From Hofstenia miamia (taxonomy: Eukaryota > Xenacoelomorpha > Acoela), in contig SCFE01000061.1 in assembly GCA_004352715.1 (NCBI GenBank), positions 1,136,709-1,200,708 on the forward strand: a stretch of DNA of 64,000 bases. The letters are read 5' to 3'. The position numbers and the translations under genes were made by a program. Under the pieces are notes generated by a model. That model was given only the letters and a program-made list of their open reading frames with translations. It made no database searches and had not been told where the DNA came from. This document shows positions 47,463 to 59,115 of this stretch, one piece after another (position 1 is the stretch's first letter; the number at the start of each line of letters is the position of its first letter).

Positions 47463-49514
47463 ATGCTTAAATTCATCATTTCTGAAATCACTCATGCATT
47501 AAATCGCGTAGAACCGGTGAAAATCCAGGTAATTAACGCTAAATCAAGTCCCGCGGTTAATCAACCGTGTGACTCCGACTTCATTAAGCGGCAGGTCGCC
47601 ATCCAGAATCGGCTGTTTGAGATTGCTAAATCCGACCCAATTAAGATTAATTGGACAAACTATGATAACGCCAAGAAATTAATCACAAAATACCGCAAAT
47701 CCGCTTTTGAGTCTAGGACTAGACTCTCCTTCAAACAAATCTAGCCAGAAATTGAATTTTTTGAATAAAAGTATTGTAAAAACTAAAGGTTTATCTGTGA
47801 ACGTTGAAGAAATTTAGTACGATAATAAGATATATAAGAATAAGAATGATATTGCAATTATTTTCAACAAAACTTTCGAAAAAATGGGTAAATTTAATTT
47901 TGACCGTGAAACTAACAATAGCCAACCGATAAAAATTGTGAAAAATGTAAATTCTAAATTTGCTTTTAGCTTAATATCATACTATGATTTGAAACAAGCG
48001 GTAAAAAATCTTGATAGTAATAAATCGTGTGGCTCTATCCATTTGCCATACTGGGTAATTAAAAACTATTTTGACATTTTTGGACAATATCTTCTTGTAG
48101 CATTTATTCAATGCATTATCGAGAATAACTTCCATATTATCTTAAAAAATTCTGATATCTCACCTGCATATAAAAAAGGAGATCCTTCCAACCCAAACAA
48201 TTATCGACCCATCAGTATTACACATCCCTTTGCTAAAATCTTTGAGAAGCTCTTAGCTAAGCAAATTTTCGCTTTTCTCAATGACAATAGTATTCTATAA
48301 GATAACCAATTTGGATTTAGGCCTAAGTATATTACAAGCGACGCAATATTATCTATTACAGAAAAAATTAAATCAAATCTGAATAACAATTTGTCGACAT
48401 CTATTGCCTTATTGTCTTAGTAAAGCTTTTAATTCAAAGAATTTTAATATTTTAGAAAGCAAATTAGAAAATCAAGGTTTCAGTAAAAGTGCTAAAATTC
48501 TTATTATGACTTTCTTAAGTAACCGAAGACAAAGGGTAAAAATTAACAACACTTATTTTGATTACATTACTACTAATCTAGGTGTTCCTCAAGGAACATT
48601 ATTAAGGCCCGTTATATTCGCACTGTATGTCAATGATATATCGAAGACTTTAAAAAACGGAACGATCTATCAACATGCGGATGATACATGTATATTAAGA
48701 GAAGAAAAAATCCATATGACGCAAACAAGCTTTTAACAAAAGATATTAAAAATCTTATTAGGTATTTTAATAGAAACAAGTTAAAAGTTTATCCTGATAA
48801 AACACAATTTATTATTTTCACACAAAAGCAATACCAAAAAAATTCTAATATCAAAATTTCAAGTAGGAAATAATGAAATTAAGCAAAGCAATTCTATTAA
48901 CTATCTTGGTGTAGTAATTGATAGAGATTTACGCTTTACTGAATTTTTTTCATCAAAATGTAGGAAAATGGCCTCTGGGATTTAATATTTATATCATTTG
49001 CGCAATGTAGGGCAGTCTTTTCAATCACAAATACTTAACTCTTTTGTGCTAAGTAACTTTAACTATTGTTGTTTTTTATTCCAAAATATCACATCAAATA
49101 ATAAATCATCACTAGCAAAAACATTCAATTGGGCAATAAGAACTCTGAATTATATTGATAAGCATAAATCAGTGAGCACTTTTATAAAAGGTGGCAATGT
49201 TCTTGCACCATTGTACTTTATCGAATATCAAACTCTTTGTATGATACACAAGTATTGTACACAATTCAAAATCTACGCACTTTTTAAGCAATTATATCAA
49301 AACCAATGATAAAAACCACAATTTGCATAGTAGTATTAATCGTCCAGATTCATTTTCATTTAAAGCATCTAGATTATGGAATGACTTAAATCTCGAAATA
49401 AAAAAGGAAGAAAATTATAAACATTTTAGAAGAAAAATTCAAAAAATTTTATTATCCAAACAATCACTATTAGGAATATCAAACAAATTAAGCGCATGGA
49501 CAGATTTCATTTAA
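47463..49514 (+). pseudogene. LINE ORF2-type reverse transcriptase, broken
   Basis: First frame: a linker between endonuclease and RT (to RKSAFESRTRLSFKQI). Then 47884-48300: LKQAVKNLDSNKSCGSIHLP, SDISPAYKKGDPSNPNNYRP and ISITHPFAKIFEKLLAKQIF (RT fingers), ending at TAA where NQFGFRPKYIT should follow. Then KAFNSKNFNILESKLENQGF (the D of DFSKAFD is lost), NLGVPQGTLLRPVIFALYVN (48572-48631) and QHADDTCIL, with the catalytic ADD at 48677-48685. KVYPDKTQFIIF and INYLGVVIDRDLRF follow, and the C-terminal part ends with DSFSFKASRLWNDLNLEI. At least four stops or shifts interrupt it. The motif set and the SF-x-x-x-x-xLWN tail suit Jockey/CR1-type elements; a finer placement needs a tree. Confidence 0.85.
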
Positions 49515-49620
49515 CATTTGAAATTTACGCCCTTGAAGTAAGTGTGCATATTTTAAATTTTGTAAATATACATGTATATTAGTTTGTAGTATTTGTTTGT
49601 TTGTTTATTTTAGCAATAAA
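47463..49620 (+). mobile_element. 5'-truncated non-LTR retrotransposon (Jockey/CR1-like)
   Basis: The coding part (47463-49514) lacks the endonuclease domain upstream, the usual 5' truncation of LINEs. It is followed by GTTTGTTTGTTTATTTT and a short tail to about 49620. A fragment of the same family is at 37303-37545. No target duplication was identified. Confidence 0.8.
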
Positions 49621-50778
49621 TTTGCTTGACTCTTTAGCAGAAAAATCAGAGTTGGAAAAGTATTCAGATTCAAACTATCAATATTCATCTTATGACATCT
49701 CAAGAAATTTGAATCATTTTAATTGAACAACACTAAGTGGAGTAAAACTAAATTAATTTGCTTCAAAATAAGTGTTGTGTGATAATTCAAATTGCAAGTT
49801 CATTGTGACATAATTGGCACTAAGCAAAAAGAAAAAGACATGACTAAAAACTTTGATTTTGATTAATTTTTGATTACCATGCTTTATATCAATTTGAATC
49901 TTTTTTGTAAACTAAGTTATAAATATGTTTGGCAAAAGATTTGGCAAAAAGATTCAACTGAAATCAAATAGCTACTGGTTAGCCAAATTTAACATGTTGT
50001 GTAAGAATCAACAGAAGAAATTCAACTATGGAAATAATTGTAAATGAAAAACAGGTACATGTTAGCATAGTACAATTTTACTATATATATTGTGTGAAAT
50101 TTATAATTTGTTGATGAAATAAATCATTTGGATTTAACGTTGCTTTGTATCATTATAATGGCAAGCTAAAAATTCAGGCACATGAGTAGCTATTCAGGGA
50201 CTCCCACCATTGCATTTAATAGCAAGATGAGAGGCATTCTTCAAGTCTACACTTGACATCTGCTTTAATATCAGCTTCACCCACTCTGCTGTGTCTAGTG
50301 AAAGTGTGTCTTTAGGTTAATGTTAGGCATAGGAGTTTCTCTTAGTTTAGCTTACATATTGATCATTTCACTTTATAATAAACCTTTGCATTCTAAATAG
50401 CTAGATAGCTAAATGTAGGTTAACCCTTATATTTTAGATCCAAATTTATTATTGGTAACAAACACAATAGATCTATTAAACATAAGAAATGCCTACAGGC
50501 ATATTATTACATTTGTTGATGATTATCATAGCTTCACAGATGTACACAAGTTACAGCTGTTGTATCATCACAATAATTGCTCACATGTATCAAGTGCCAT
50601 GTATCTATTTATATTTAGGGTTATCTATATTTAAGATCTATAAGAGGTGAAACCAGCATGGCTGTGATCTTCCATTTATTACCCATAATAATGAGAGAGG
50701 TTATTGTACAAAATCAAATAGGGTGAGCACCACAAGGATCACCTTCACCACAATCATGTCCACTGAGCTAGTTCCTCT
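49515..50778. other. LINE 3' tail and non-coding stretch
   Basis: LINE tail to about 49620, then AT-rich sequence with no gene. A 60-codon ORF at 50452-50634 is unrecognised. A 5' LTR of the Ty3 element should lie here but none is identifiable. Confidence 0.5.
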
Positions 50779-51750
50779 ATGAGTCAGATCCAAAGTCTAA
50801 TGGAGAATGCAACAGCTGCCACATTTGCACCTACCCAAGAGAACCCACCACCTCCTCTCATTCCTGTCTTTAACCATGGTAAATACATAATCAGAGAAAT
50901 CCTCAATGATTTGCAGGCCACTTTTAGTGAAAAATATACCTAAAAATAGACCCAAATTATGTTGCAACATTGCACTTCATCTTCTTCTAGTATTTTTCTC
51001 CAAGTTGTTCCTCATTGAATACCTGGTGACCAGTACTGTTACTTTTACACAGTCTGCTTTAATGCCAATATTGATATTAGTCACTGTCACCACTCCCTCT
51101 AGTCATGGTGAAAGTTTGTCCCTGCCATTTCCTCTGTTGGTTGGAAATGTCAGAGCTATCATATGTTGCTGCTCAGTGACGTTGATAATCACTTCTGTGC
51201 TGATGACAGCAGAACAAGTGACATCTAGCCAGCCCAGCCCAAGTGTGTCAGCCAAATCTGAGTGGATAGCCAGCCTCAGTTTACACAGTCAATTCTTTCA
51301 CCTGGCCTGAGCAACAATGATCACTTCCACCAGAGTTTACCAAGCAAATCACCAAAATATTGCAGTTTGATAAATGGTTTTTTCTCTTCAAAATCACAAT
51401 GAAGCAATATCACATTAGCCAAGAGAATGTCATTACTTACTTTCCTCTGTACCTTCTAAGATTAGCACATAATCAGTACATGATGTTTGATCAACAAACT
51501 AAAACTGATTATGAGCTGCTTACAGGTTAATTTGAAGATCATTAGCATGACCTGCACATCAAGCAACAATGTAAGACACCTCTATGTGAAATGTCTTTTA
51601 AGAAAGAAGATGACATTTGGAATTACATCAAGGCAGAGCAACTGTTCTGCCTTAGCAAGTTCTCACCCAAGTACTCTTACCACAATCTCTTTTCATACAT
51701 CTGTTGAGGGTTCCCCTCTAATCTTTAAAGCTTGCTTGAATCAATCCTGA
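50779..51750 (+). pseudogene. Ty3/gypsy Gag remnant
   Basis: The ATG at 50779 opens MSQIQSLMENATAATFAPTQ, a proline-rich stretch (ENPPPPLIPVFNH) and IIREILNDLQATFSEKYT before a stop. In another frame from about 51345, ILQFDKWFFLFKITMKQYHI, ENVITYFPLYLLRLAHNQY and QQTKTDYELLTG have the spacing of the capsid region of Ty3-type Gag (FDG-x-x-x-x-W-l-x-x-fe ... L-x-g-x-A-x-x-y ... y-x-x-L). Then EDDIWNYIKAEQLFCLSKFS. Several frame changes are needed. No CCHC knuckle is visible. Confidence 0.6.
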
Positions 51751-51757
51751 GGAGGAT

Positions 51758-52375
51758 TTGCACATGCTAATCAGAAAGGCAATAATTAGCATCATTTATT
51801 GTTTGCATAACTCAACCCAAATTGATAAGGATCCTGGAGAAATGAAAGGAAAAAGCTTCATCAAAAGGGAGTCTCCTAAGTCTGGAGGGTCAATGGCCAA
51901 AAAGGGATTTGAAAAAGATTTCTTAGACAAGATTGAAACACCAAAGACAAGAAAAGATGTGCAGTGGTTAAGAGGATTCCTTAATTATTATGGGATGCTC
52001 ATCTCTGAGCTCACTGACAAAATCAAACACACCTCCTGGTTATTAAAGAAAAGCAAAGAATTTAAGTTGACCTTGGAGGAGCAAGAAGAATTAGAAAACA
52101 TCAAACAAGAACTGGAGAAGATCCCCAGTCTCAACACTGCAGACTACAGCAAGCAGTTTATCATTGATTGCAATGCCAGCACCAATGTCATCAGTTGGGT
52201 ACTGAGCCAGATGGTCAGTGGAATTGAGAGCCCTGTACAATATTTCAGCTGAAAGTTAAAACTATCTGAAATGAACTACAACACTACAAAAGGTGAAATG
52301 CTTGCTCTCATTGAGTATCTCAAAAAGTTGCAATATTTTATACTGGGACAACCATTCATTGTGCACATTTGCTGA
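51758..52375 (+). pseudogene. Ty3/gypsy reverse transcriptase C-terminus and RNase H
   Basis: The 164-codon frame contains LDKIETPKTRKDVQWLRGFL, NYYGMLISELTDKI and TSWLLKKSKEFKLTLEEQEE, which match the RT thumb/connection of Ty3 elements (P-x-t-x-k-x-lq-FLGf-x-nYY). QFIIDCNASTNVISWVLSQ is the start of RNase H. After a stop, KLKLSEMNYNTTKGEMLALI and LKKLQYFILGQPFIVH complete the E-x-NY-x-TtEkE-x-LA segment. The RT palm with YVDD is absent. Confidence 0.85.
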
Positions 52376-52429
52376 GTTTCTTAATGATTTTTCATTTTTG
52401 ATCAAGCACTGTCCCAGTTGTCTCCATCT

Positions 52430-53760
52430 TAACACTGATTACTGGACAGCACCCCTGACCTATGAAAGAGATTTGAGAAAGCCACCCAGAGAAAAGGTCA
52501 AGTTTGGGTTCATGCCTACCACCAAATATGATCTTCTACCCAAAATAAGTGCTGACTGCCAAGGTAAACCAATTCTGCCAATCATGATCAAAGAAGAGAT
52601 TGTTAGGTATCAGCATCATGATAAAGTACTTTGTGAAATCATACAAAAAGTTGAGACATTGCCACCACCATTGGGTCCCCTTGCCAACAAATATTTAGAT
52701 GCTACAACTGGAAATTAAACATTGAAGGGCTCCTGTATGTTAAAAGCTGTGCCAACCATTTAGCAATCCCTGAATACTTTAGGCATGATTTGTTTCAACA
52801 AGTGCATGAAAGGGGACATCTGGAAATCATCCAGACTGAGAAGAACTTCAACTCCCAATATGTCACCATCAGATTCCAAGCAACAGTTATAAATGTAATT
52901 GACAAATGTGAAATGTGCCTGCTACAGCTAAATAGTCACTTCCCAGAGCAAAGTGCTGAACTAGAGAACAGACTGGCTGAACACAGAAATGAGATCATTC
53001 ACATGGACTTGGACAGTTGTCCAGAGACAATGATGGCTACCAGTATTTATTGGTACTAATAGATCACTTTACTAAGTATGCCAGAATTGTCCCATTAAAC
53101 AACACAAACACGAACATCATTGGGGAAGAAATCATATAGGAGTGAGTGTTGAAACTTGGCCCCATGGAGAAGTCCCCCAGTATGAGAGCAATATCATGGT
53201 AGCTTACATGATGTTATCACCACATATCATCTGCAGTCTAACAGCCTAGTGGAAAGGCTCAATTAAACCTTAATCAAACTAATCCAATCTCTAGAGCTGC
53301 TGGAAATGGTGGAATACTTTTATAATTCATCCATCCACACTAACACCAACGTCAGTAAACCAAATGATGCGCAACATGAATGAAATTCATCTGACAATGT
53401 GCCACAGCACTAATGAATCTACCATAAGGCAGAAGGAAATTTTGATAAAACTTGTGTGGAGAGCACCGCAAAAGGGGAGATAAAGTATTTGCTTACTTTC
53501 CAATACAGTTCAGTGAAGAAAAACAGATGCAGAAACTTTTAACTAACTGGCAAGGACAATTTACAATTGAGAAAGTGGTAGATCACAATACATACATTTT
53601 AAACAATGGTAAAAAAGTTCATTTCAGCAGCTTAAGTGAGTCATTAAGGATATTCGAAATTTAATTATAGATGAAAATGGCGAATTAACTTTAATTGATA
53701 ATGTTATCAATACTTATGAACAGCTTGACAACCTCACTAAATTTTGTGGGGATGATTTTG
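52430..53760 (+). pseudogene. Ty3/gypsy integrase, broken
   Basis: NIEGLLYVKSCANHLAIPEY leads to HERGHLEIIQTEKNF and VIDKCEMCLLQ, the H-H-C-C zinc-binding module (about 52800-52925). EIIHMDLDSC carries the first catalytic Asp of the core. After a stop at 53059, LIDHFTKYARIVPLNNTNTN continues the core, which then dissolves into stops where the second Asp and the Glu should be. 53452-53664 recovers with GDKVFAYFPIQFSEEKQMQK, LLTNWQGQFTIEKVVDHNTY and HFSSLSESL, the typical C-terminal DNA-binding segment. An acidic tail (ENGELTLIDNVINTYEQLDN) follows in another frame to about 53780. Confidence 0.8.
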
Positions 53761-53790
53761 ACGACGTTGAATTTGATTAACATTGTGACA

Positions 53791-55002
53791 TGCCTGATAA
53801 AACTATCAACACTCATGTAATGACCCAACATAGGGCTAAGAATTGAAATACATTTGATCCTGATATTTGAGACCTTAACCTAATAATTCTGTTTAGTAAT
53901 GATGAGATCAAAACAGAAGAACAAGTAGCCAACTCCACCATTTCCCAGAAGGATATTCAGGAGGATAGATGGTGTTATCGAAGCTTCTGCAAGGTGTGGG
54001 AGACAAATTTCTCCATCTGAGGGAGCGTGTGATAGAAAAAAGGGATGCAGAGATGGTTCTGAGCTGATTCTGACCTCGCCTGGGTGACAGCTGACCAAAG
54101 GTATCATATATCTTATATATGATGTGGCTTTCCATGTTTTAAGATATATGATACTCTTTAGAGATATACAATACCCTTGTTTTTAAAAGCCATATATCTG
54201 TCAATTTTCTTTCAAAATTTACCCAAATTTGAGTACAGATATAAAAAGACTTCTACTTTCAAAGCATCTAATTGTTTTGAAGAATTTCTTTACAGAAAAA
54301 ATTTTTTAAAGGTTTTTTGACAAATATTTTTTTTAGCATTTCAACACTTGAAAATTATCCAACTAAGCTATTTATGTTAGCTAAAATGATTTTCTTTAAA
54401 ATAAATAGGTTTTTAATCAAGAAAAATGCATTTTTTGCAAAAAGTTCAATATTTTGCACTGGATGGCATAAACAAAAATCCCAATTTTTCGTAATTTTGA
54501 CGTCCTGTACACTAGGAAGCACTTTTTGCACATTAACATATAGTCTAGAACATACTTCCAATTGATTAAAAGCAGTTTATAATTTATGCGCCCATTTTTT
54601 ACTGAGATATTTGCATTTTCCTAATGCCCAGAAGGCCATATCCTTTATCTATGTTTTTAAAAAACGTGAATATCTCAGTCAATAACAGTCGCATCGACTT
54701 CAATCTATTTCCAATCAATTCTAAATTAAATTTTACATCTAGATCAATCAACAATTTTAACAGAACATTGTTTATATACATATTAATACGCATTTACTCA
54801 CTAATACTACCATCAATTCTCCATTAAATATCTAAAATTTTGATGAATCTAGATGTAAAAAACGTAGTAGGCCATGTCTGAGACTACGTAAGAGGACTTT
54901 TCTAGATGCAATTTTTAATTTGCAATCAAATGCACTAGGTGTTAAGTCAAAATAAACATTATTCACTAGATTTTAACGATTATTCCCTAATATATATATA
55001 TA
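53791..55002. other. Possible 3' LTR, then non-coding sequence and repeat R2 copy 2
   Basis: Purine-rich GAGGGAGCG then TGTGATAG (about 54020-54036) could be the polypurine tract and LTR start. The remainder is AT-rich with overlapping ORFs of 60-82 codons in both strands at 54317-54565 that look like chance. R2 copy 2 is at 54865-54941. Confidence 0.35.
54865..54941 (+). repeat. Dispersed repeat R2, copy 2
   Basis: Same word order as 28686-28760: TAGTAGGCCATGTC, GGACTTTTCTAGATG, TTTGCAATCAAATGCACTAG. It ends 60 bases before a (TA)n tract and gap. Confidence 0.75.
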
Positions 55003-55201
55003 NNNNNNNNNNNNNNNNNNNNNNNNNNNNNNNNNNNNNNNNNNNNNNNNNNNNNNNNNNNNNNNNNNNNNNNNNNNNNNNNNNNNNNNNNNNNNNNNNN
55101 NNNNNNNNNNNNNNNNNNNNNNNNNNNNNNNNNNNNNNNNNNNNNNNNNNNNNNNNNNNNNNNNNNNNNNNNNNNNNNNNNNNNNNNNNNNNNNNNNNNN
55201 N
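55003..55201. other. Assembly gap (199 N), (TA)n on both sides
   Basis: Sized gap within a microsatellite. Confidence 0.97.
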
Positions 55202-55469
55202 ATATATATATATGGTTACCAAAGGAAAATTTAAAATAAAAACATAGTGTTATGTACTGCAAATACAATTTTTTGCCATGTAATGCTTTATCCGTAGTCG
55301 GCTGCAAATCATGATTTTGGAGTAGTTTGTGCTTTTTACTACTACTAAGTGAAATACTGCAATTTTCAATGGAAAAATTAAGGGAAAATTGTCAAAGTGA
55401 CGCAGCTTTAAAAACAAAAATACAAATATATATCATGGAAGTAAATGGTTCATCATAATATTCAGAAAT

Positions 55470-56095
55470 GAATCTTAGCTGGGACTTGGGCTGTAAAGTA
55501 AAATCCTTGGCTTCAGCAGGCAGTTGGCCTTGGCTCGTTGGCAGTAGCTGGCCATTGGACGACTACATCCGGCTAACGGCTAAGCTGTGGCAGCAGAACA
55601 CTAGCATACAGCTCTTTGAGCCGGGATAGGTTTGCTTCAAGTTGAGTCGGAGTTGGGCTAGTCTCTTGAAATTCGAGTAAAGTCTCAGGTCTTGTCTAAG
55701 CACATGGTCTATCAATATCATAATTGTAAATAATCAACTTTTCTAAAAGTACGAGAATATAAATTCTAGCAGTTACATTTGTAGTTGGTTAAATGTATAA
55801 TTGATAAATAACCAAACATGCACTGCAGTATTTATCGTCAAATCAAAAAAAAACTCAAGCTGACTCAACCCAACTCGAAATCTCTTAATGTTGAAATTTC
55901 GAGTCAAGTTGGGCAGAGTACCCGACCCTACTCTACTTGACGCTACTTGAAATTTCAATTACTCATAGGGCCCTAGTGTGGTTGGTAAACCCATTGGGCA
56001 AAATGAAGTGACGCAGATAGGGACAGGTTTGGGGCAAGCTTTTTTGAAGTGGATACCCATGGGGCAAAAGTATTCCCTGCTTGATAAAATTTGGT
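55470..56095. repeat. GC-richer island with internal inverted repeats, possible MITE
   Basis: CAAGTTGAGTCGGAGTTGGG (about 55637) and GAAATTTCGAGTCAAGTTGG (about 55894), plus CTCAACCCAACTCGAAAT (about 55865), form direct and inverted copies of a GAGT/GTTGGGC word. A 10-bp palindrome TAGGGCCCTA follows at about 55966, then ACCCATTGGGCAAAA and ACCCATGGGGCAAAA (about 55990 and 56056). It may be one or two eroded hAT-type MITEs; ends and target duplications are not clear. Confidence 0.35.
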
Positions 56096-57256
56096 TCTAT
56101 TTAGTAGTACCAATAAGATCTTTTTGATTTGATTTGTCGTCAATGGACTTTGAAATAACACTGGAAGTATTGCAATTACCATTGCATAAATATATTGCAT
56201 AAAAATTGGTTTTAATAAAGCTTAGTAAGATCAAAGTTTAACTTCATTTTGCTATTATCCCTTTACTAGACATGTTTGATATTTGCAATAGTAGATGACA
56301 CTTGAAAAATGATTCTGTTTCTTCTTAACAGTAATCCTATTAAAATTTTAATTAAACAAATATGGAATAATATGATATCGCATGTAGTTTTGTAGCAGAA
56401 TGCTTGATTGGGGCGAAGGGGGCTGTAGAATATAAATTGTGCAGCAAAATGGTACATATGTCAGCAGCACGTGAATATGGGACAGAGCAGGAGTAGTTCA
56501 CAAAAATCTGCTCAACTTCAATCTCATATTTGCCCTGCACTACGATTTATTCAATATCTTTTTTATATATCTTTGAGAAAAAATTTTTTGCTATCAATGT
56601 CGAAATAATCGATTGACAATTGATAATTGATGTAGCCCAATAACCAATAAAACGTTTAGAAGTGTCATATAACCCGTCTTAAAATGGTTTATAGAAGTTT
56701 AGAAATGACATCTATGTCAGGTATAGTTCACATTTAGAAATTTTCGATAAAACGATTAGATGACGTATAGAAGACGTTTAGGAGATGTTTAGAAATTGCT
56801 TAAAAATTGTGTTGAAGACATTTACATAGCATTCAGTAGACCTTGTTAATAGAAACATTAAGAATTCGTAAATACATATATTACTGCTAAGCTATTTACA
56901 AAGTATCAATCATCCCGTATGAGCAGCATTACACATTACACATCATAGACAATGCTGCTTACAGCTTATAAACAAAAATCTTAGCATTGACATTTCATTA
57001 CAATGGTGAAAATCATAGGTTTATTAATATGAAATAATCGTACGTTATTCAAAATGCCGTAGCTTAGATTCTTCAACAGTGTGCTAATAATTTTGCGCGT
57101 TATAAATTTATTATTTATTTATTACTTATTATTTATTGATAAAGTTAGTGCTTTCTACAATATAGAGAAAAAGTGTACAGAAAGCAACTATTAAGTAGTA
57201 ACTGAATTGTTTCTATTTCTTTGTTGCAGAGGTTAAGATAGTGATATTTCTTGGTT
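56096..57256. other. Non-coding stretch with a TTTAGAA-rich patch
   Basis: 56650-56830 repeats GTTTAGAA-like words (CGTTTAGAAGTG, AGTTTAGAAATG, CGTTTAGGAGATG, GTTTAGAAATTG), similar to 58540-58660. No gene seen. Confidence 0.5.
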
Positions 57257-57378
57257 NNNNNNNNNNNNNNNNNNNNNNNNNNNNNNNNNNNNNNNNNNNN
57301 NNNNNNNNNNNNNNNNNNNNNNNNNNNNNNNNNNNNNNNNNNNNNNNNNNNNNNNNNNNNNNNNNNNNNNNNNNNNNN
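57257..57378. other. Assembly gap (122 N)
   Basis: One of the two gaps not bordered by (TA)n; TTTCTTGGTT on the left and TCTCGGTTCTT on the right are similar. Confidence 0.97.
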
Positions 57379-58295
57379 TCTCGGTTCTTAGTCATCAATT
57401 TTAGATTGAAAATAGAAGAATGATGTATTTAGTTATTTGTATTTATTGAAGTAATTCTTTGACTGGTAAGGTAGTTCTTGGTTGGAGCATTCCTGATAAA
57501 ATTAGTAACTTTTTTTAAACAATTGAAACCTTTTTTCAGATCGAGTATCTTTATCCAATTTATTCCATAGTTTTACTGCAATATTTATGAGTTAACTCTT
57601 CATAATTTTGCTTCTAAATTTCTTGCATTGATATGTACCATGTCTAATATTATATTTTAGGGAGATGATATCTTTCATTTTTTAAAATATTTCCAAGATC
57701 TTTTGTTGCATGATATCATCTGGATATTTTAACATACAATCTTTTGCCAATTTTCTTTTAATTCGATTATTATTGCTATTGATAATTTTGTTCATCCAAT
57801 TGAAAATCTTACTTAATTTTCACATTGGTTAAGAAGTAACAGGAATTGAAAATCTTACTTAATTTTCACATTGGTTAAGAAGTAACAGGAATACAACCAT
57901 TGACTTAAATAACATTGCGATCCATTTTCTTGGTAATAAATCTGTTATTTTTTTAATTAATGATCTTTGAATTTCAGTTGATTGTCAATTAACACTCCTA
58001 AATATTTTATTCTTGGTTGCTCAATTATTTCTTTGTTGTTAAGATACAATTTTGTCTTTGTTCCGCCTTTTTTTAATTTATTCATCTGCATAAAAGTAGT
58101 TTTTTCAATATTTAGAGACATCATGTTTTTGTTATAGTAGTCATGTATGAGATATAAATTGGATTGTAGTTCATCGATGTTTTTTTATAGATTAATGTAT
58201 CATCTGCATATAACATACATTTTATATATATATGATTTGAAATATCATTTATATAGATATTAAACAACAAAGGACCCAAAACAGAAATATAAATG
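57379..58295 (-). pseudogene. Non-LTR retrotransposon fragment, RT palm to C-terminus, broken
   Basis: On the minus strand the sequence starts in SVLGPLLFNIYINDIS (about 58290-58240) and reaches MLYADDTLIY, the catalytic YADD (about 58199-58210). Downstream are MMSLNIEKTTFMQMNKLKKA and EIIEQPRIKYLGVLIDNQLK, the K-t-x-xM and YLGv-x-ID segments, and near the 3' end RIKRKLAKDCMLK and NIAVKLWNKLDKD, where a K-LWN-LP segment is expected. Frames change several times, once through a 46-bp tandem duplication at 57798-57889. It belongs to the same broad Jockey/CR1-like class as 47463-49514 but is not the same family. Everything 5' of the GVPQGS region is missing. Confidence 0.8.
57798..57889. repeat. 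46-bp tandem duplication within the LINE fragment
   Basis: TTGAAAATCTTACTTAATTT through AAGTAACAGGAAT occurs twice head to tail, identically. 46 is not a multiple of three, so it shifts the reading frame; it arose after the element died or killed it. Confidence 0.95.
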
Positions 58296-58539
58296 GAATA
58301 TTTTTATTCTAAATGTATTTAAAAATATTTTTTCGAAGTATCATAGAACAATATACTGTCAATAAATTTTTAGTTATTTTCCAGAAATACTTGCTTAGTG
58401 CTGAGGTTTTGCATAAGTTATTCTTATAATAACTTGAATATTTAAATATTAAATATCTAATGACAATTTCTGATCTAGCCCATGCCAAAGCTTGACCAAA
58501 TTGTAACAAACATTTGAAGATTTTTTTTAGAAAACTCTT

Positions 58540-58660
58540 AGAAATCATGTAGAAATAGTTTAGAAATGATTTTGATAACATTTGGTAGTGGTTAGGAAAA
58601 TGTTTCAAAGACCACAAGAAGACATTTAGAAGATGTCTAAGTTAAGCATTACATAGAATA
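58540..58660. repeat. TTTAGAA-word patch, second occurrence
   Basis: TTAGAAATCATGTAGAAATA, GTTTAGAAATGATTTTG and ACATTTAGAAGATGTCTAAG resemble 56650-56830, and both patches continue into a CATTACATAGAA or TTTACATAGCATT word. Probably a degenerate minisatellite or MITE end. Confidence 0.45.
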
Positions 58661-58904
58661 CAATCATTGTAAATCATATTGTATTTATATACATTTGATT
58701 GCTACAATTTCAATTCAGCATTTCATGATTAATATATATGAAGCTTCAATATAGATTATAATATCTAAATTTAAAAAACATACTCATAAAGCAAATATTG
58801 TGAGATTCCCTGGGCTTTCAAAGGTATGATTCCAATAATTTTTTCTATGTATAGTTATTTTATTTTGCAAAGAGTACTCTTTTCCATAGTTGAAAAATCT
58901 TTAG

Positions 58905-59115
58905 AAACGTTTGCAGAAACTTCAATTTACATTAAAATCTTTGAAGAAATTGCAGATCTTTAAAGAAAAGTAATTTTTTACTTTAAGATCTTTAAGGATA
59001 CGATATTCGTTTATAAAATTAAAGAAATTGCATATCTTTAAAGAATATACATTTTTATCTTAAAAATCTTTAAAGAAATAAATTTCCTGTTCAAAATCAA
59101 AGAAATTGCAGATCA
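58905..59115. repeat. Degenerate tandem repeat with AAAGAAATTGCA and ATCTTTAAAGAA words
   Basis: GAAGAAATTGCAGATCTTTA, AAAGAAATTGCATATCTTTA and AAAGAAATTGCAGATC recur roughly 70-100 bases apart, with extra ATCTTTAAAG words between. Confidence 0.6.

Larger units (their letters stand above)
50779..53790 (+). mobile_element. Decayed Ty3/gypsy LTR retrotransposon
   Basis: Gag, RT C-terminus/RNase H, integrase zinc finger and core, and a C-terminal integrase domain follow in the Ty3/gypsy order (RNase H before integrase). The protease and most of the RT are missing. Base composition is closer to even than in the surroundings, which helps delimit it. A possible 3' LTR start is TGTGATAG at about 54029, preceded by a purine-rich GAGGGAGCG, but no second LTR copy was found. 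Confidence 0.8.

Noticed and set aside
51000-51310. Hydrophobic ORF with several membrane-like stretches
   Set aside because: Lies out of frame across the Gag remnant of the Ty3 element; hydrophobicity is a by-product of the shifted frame.
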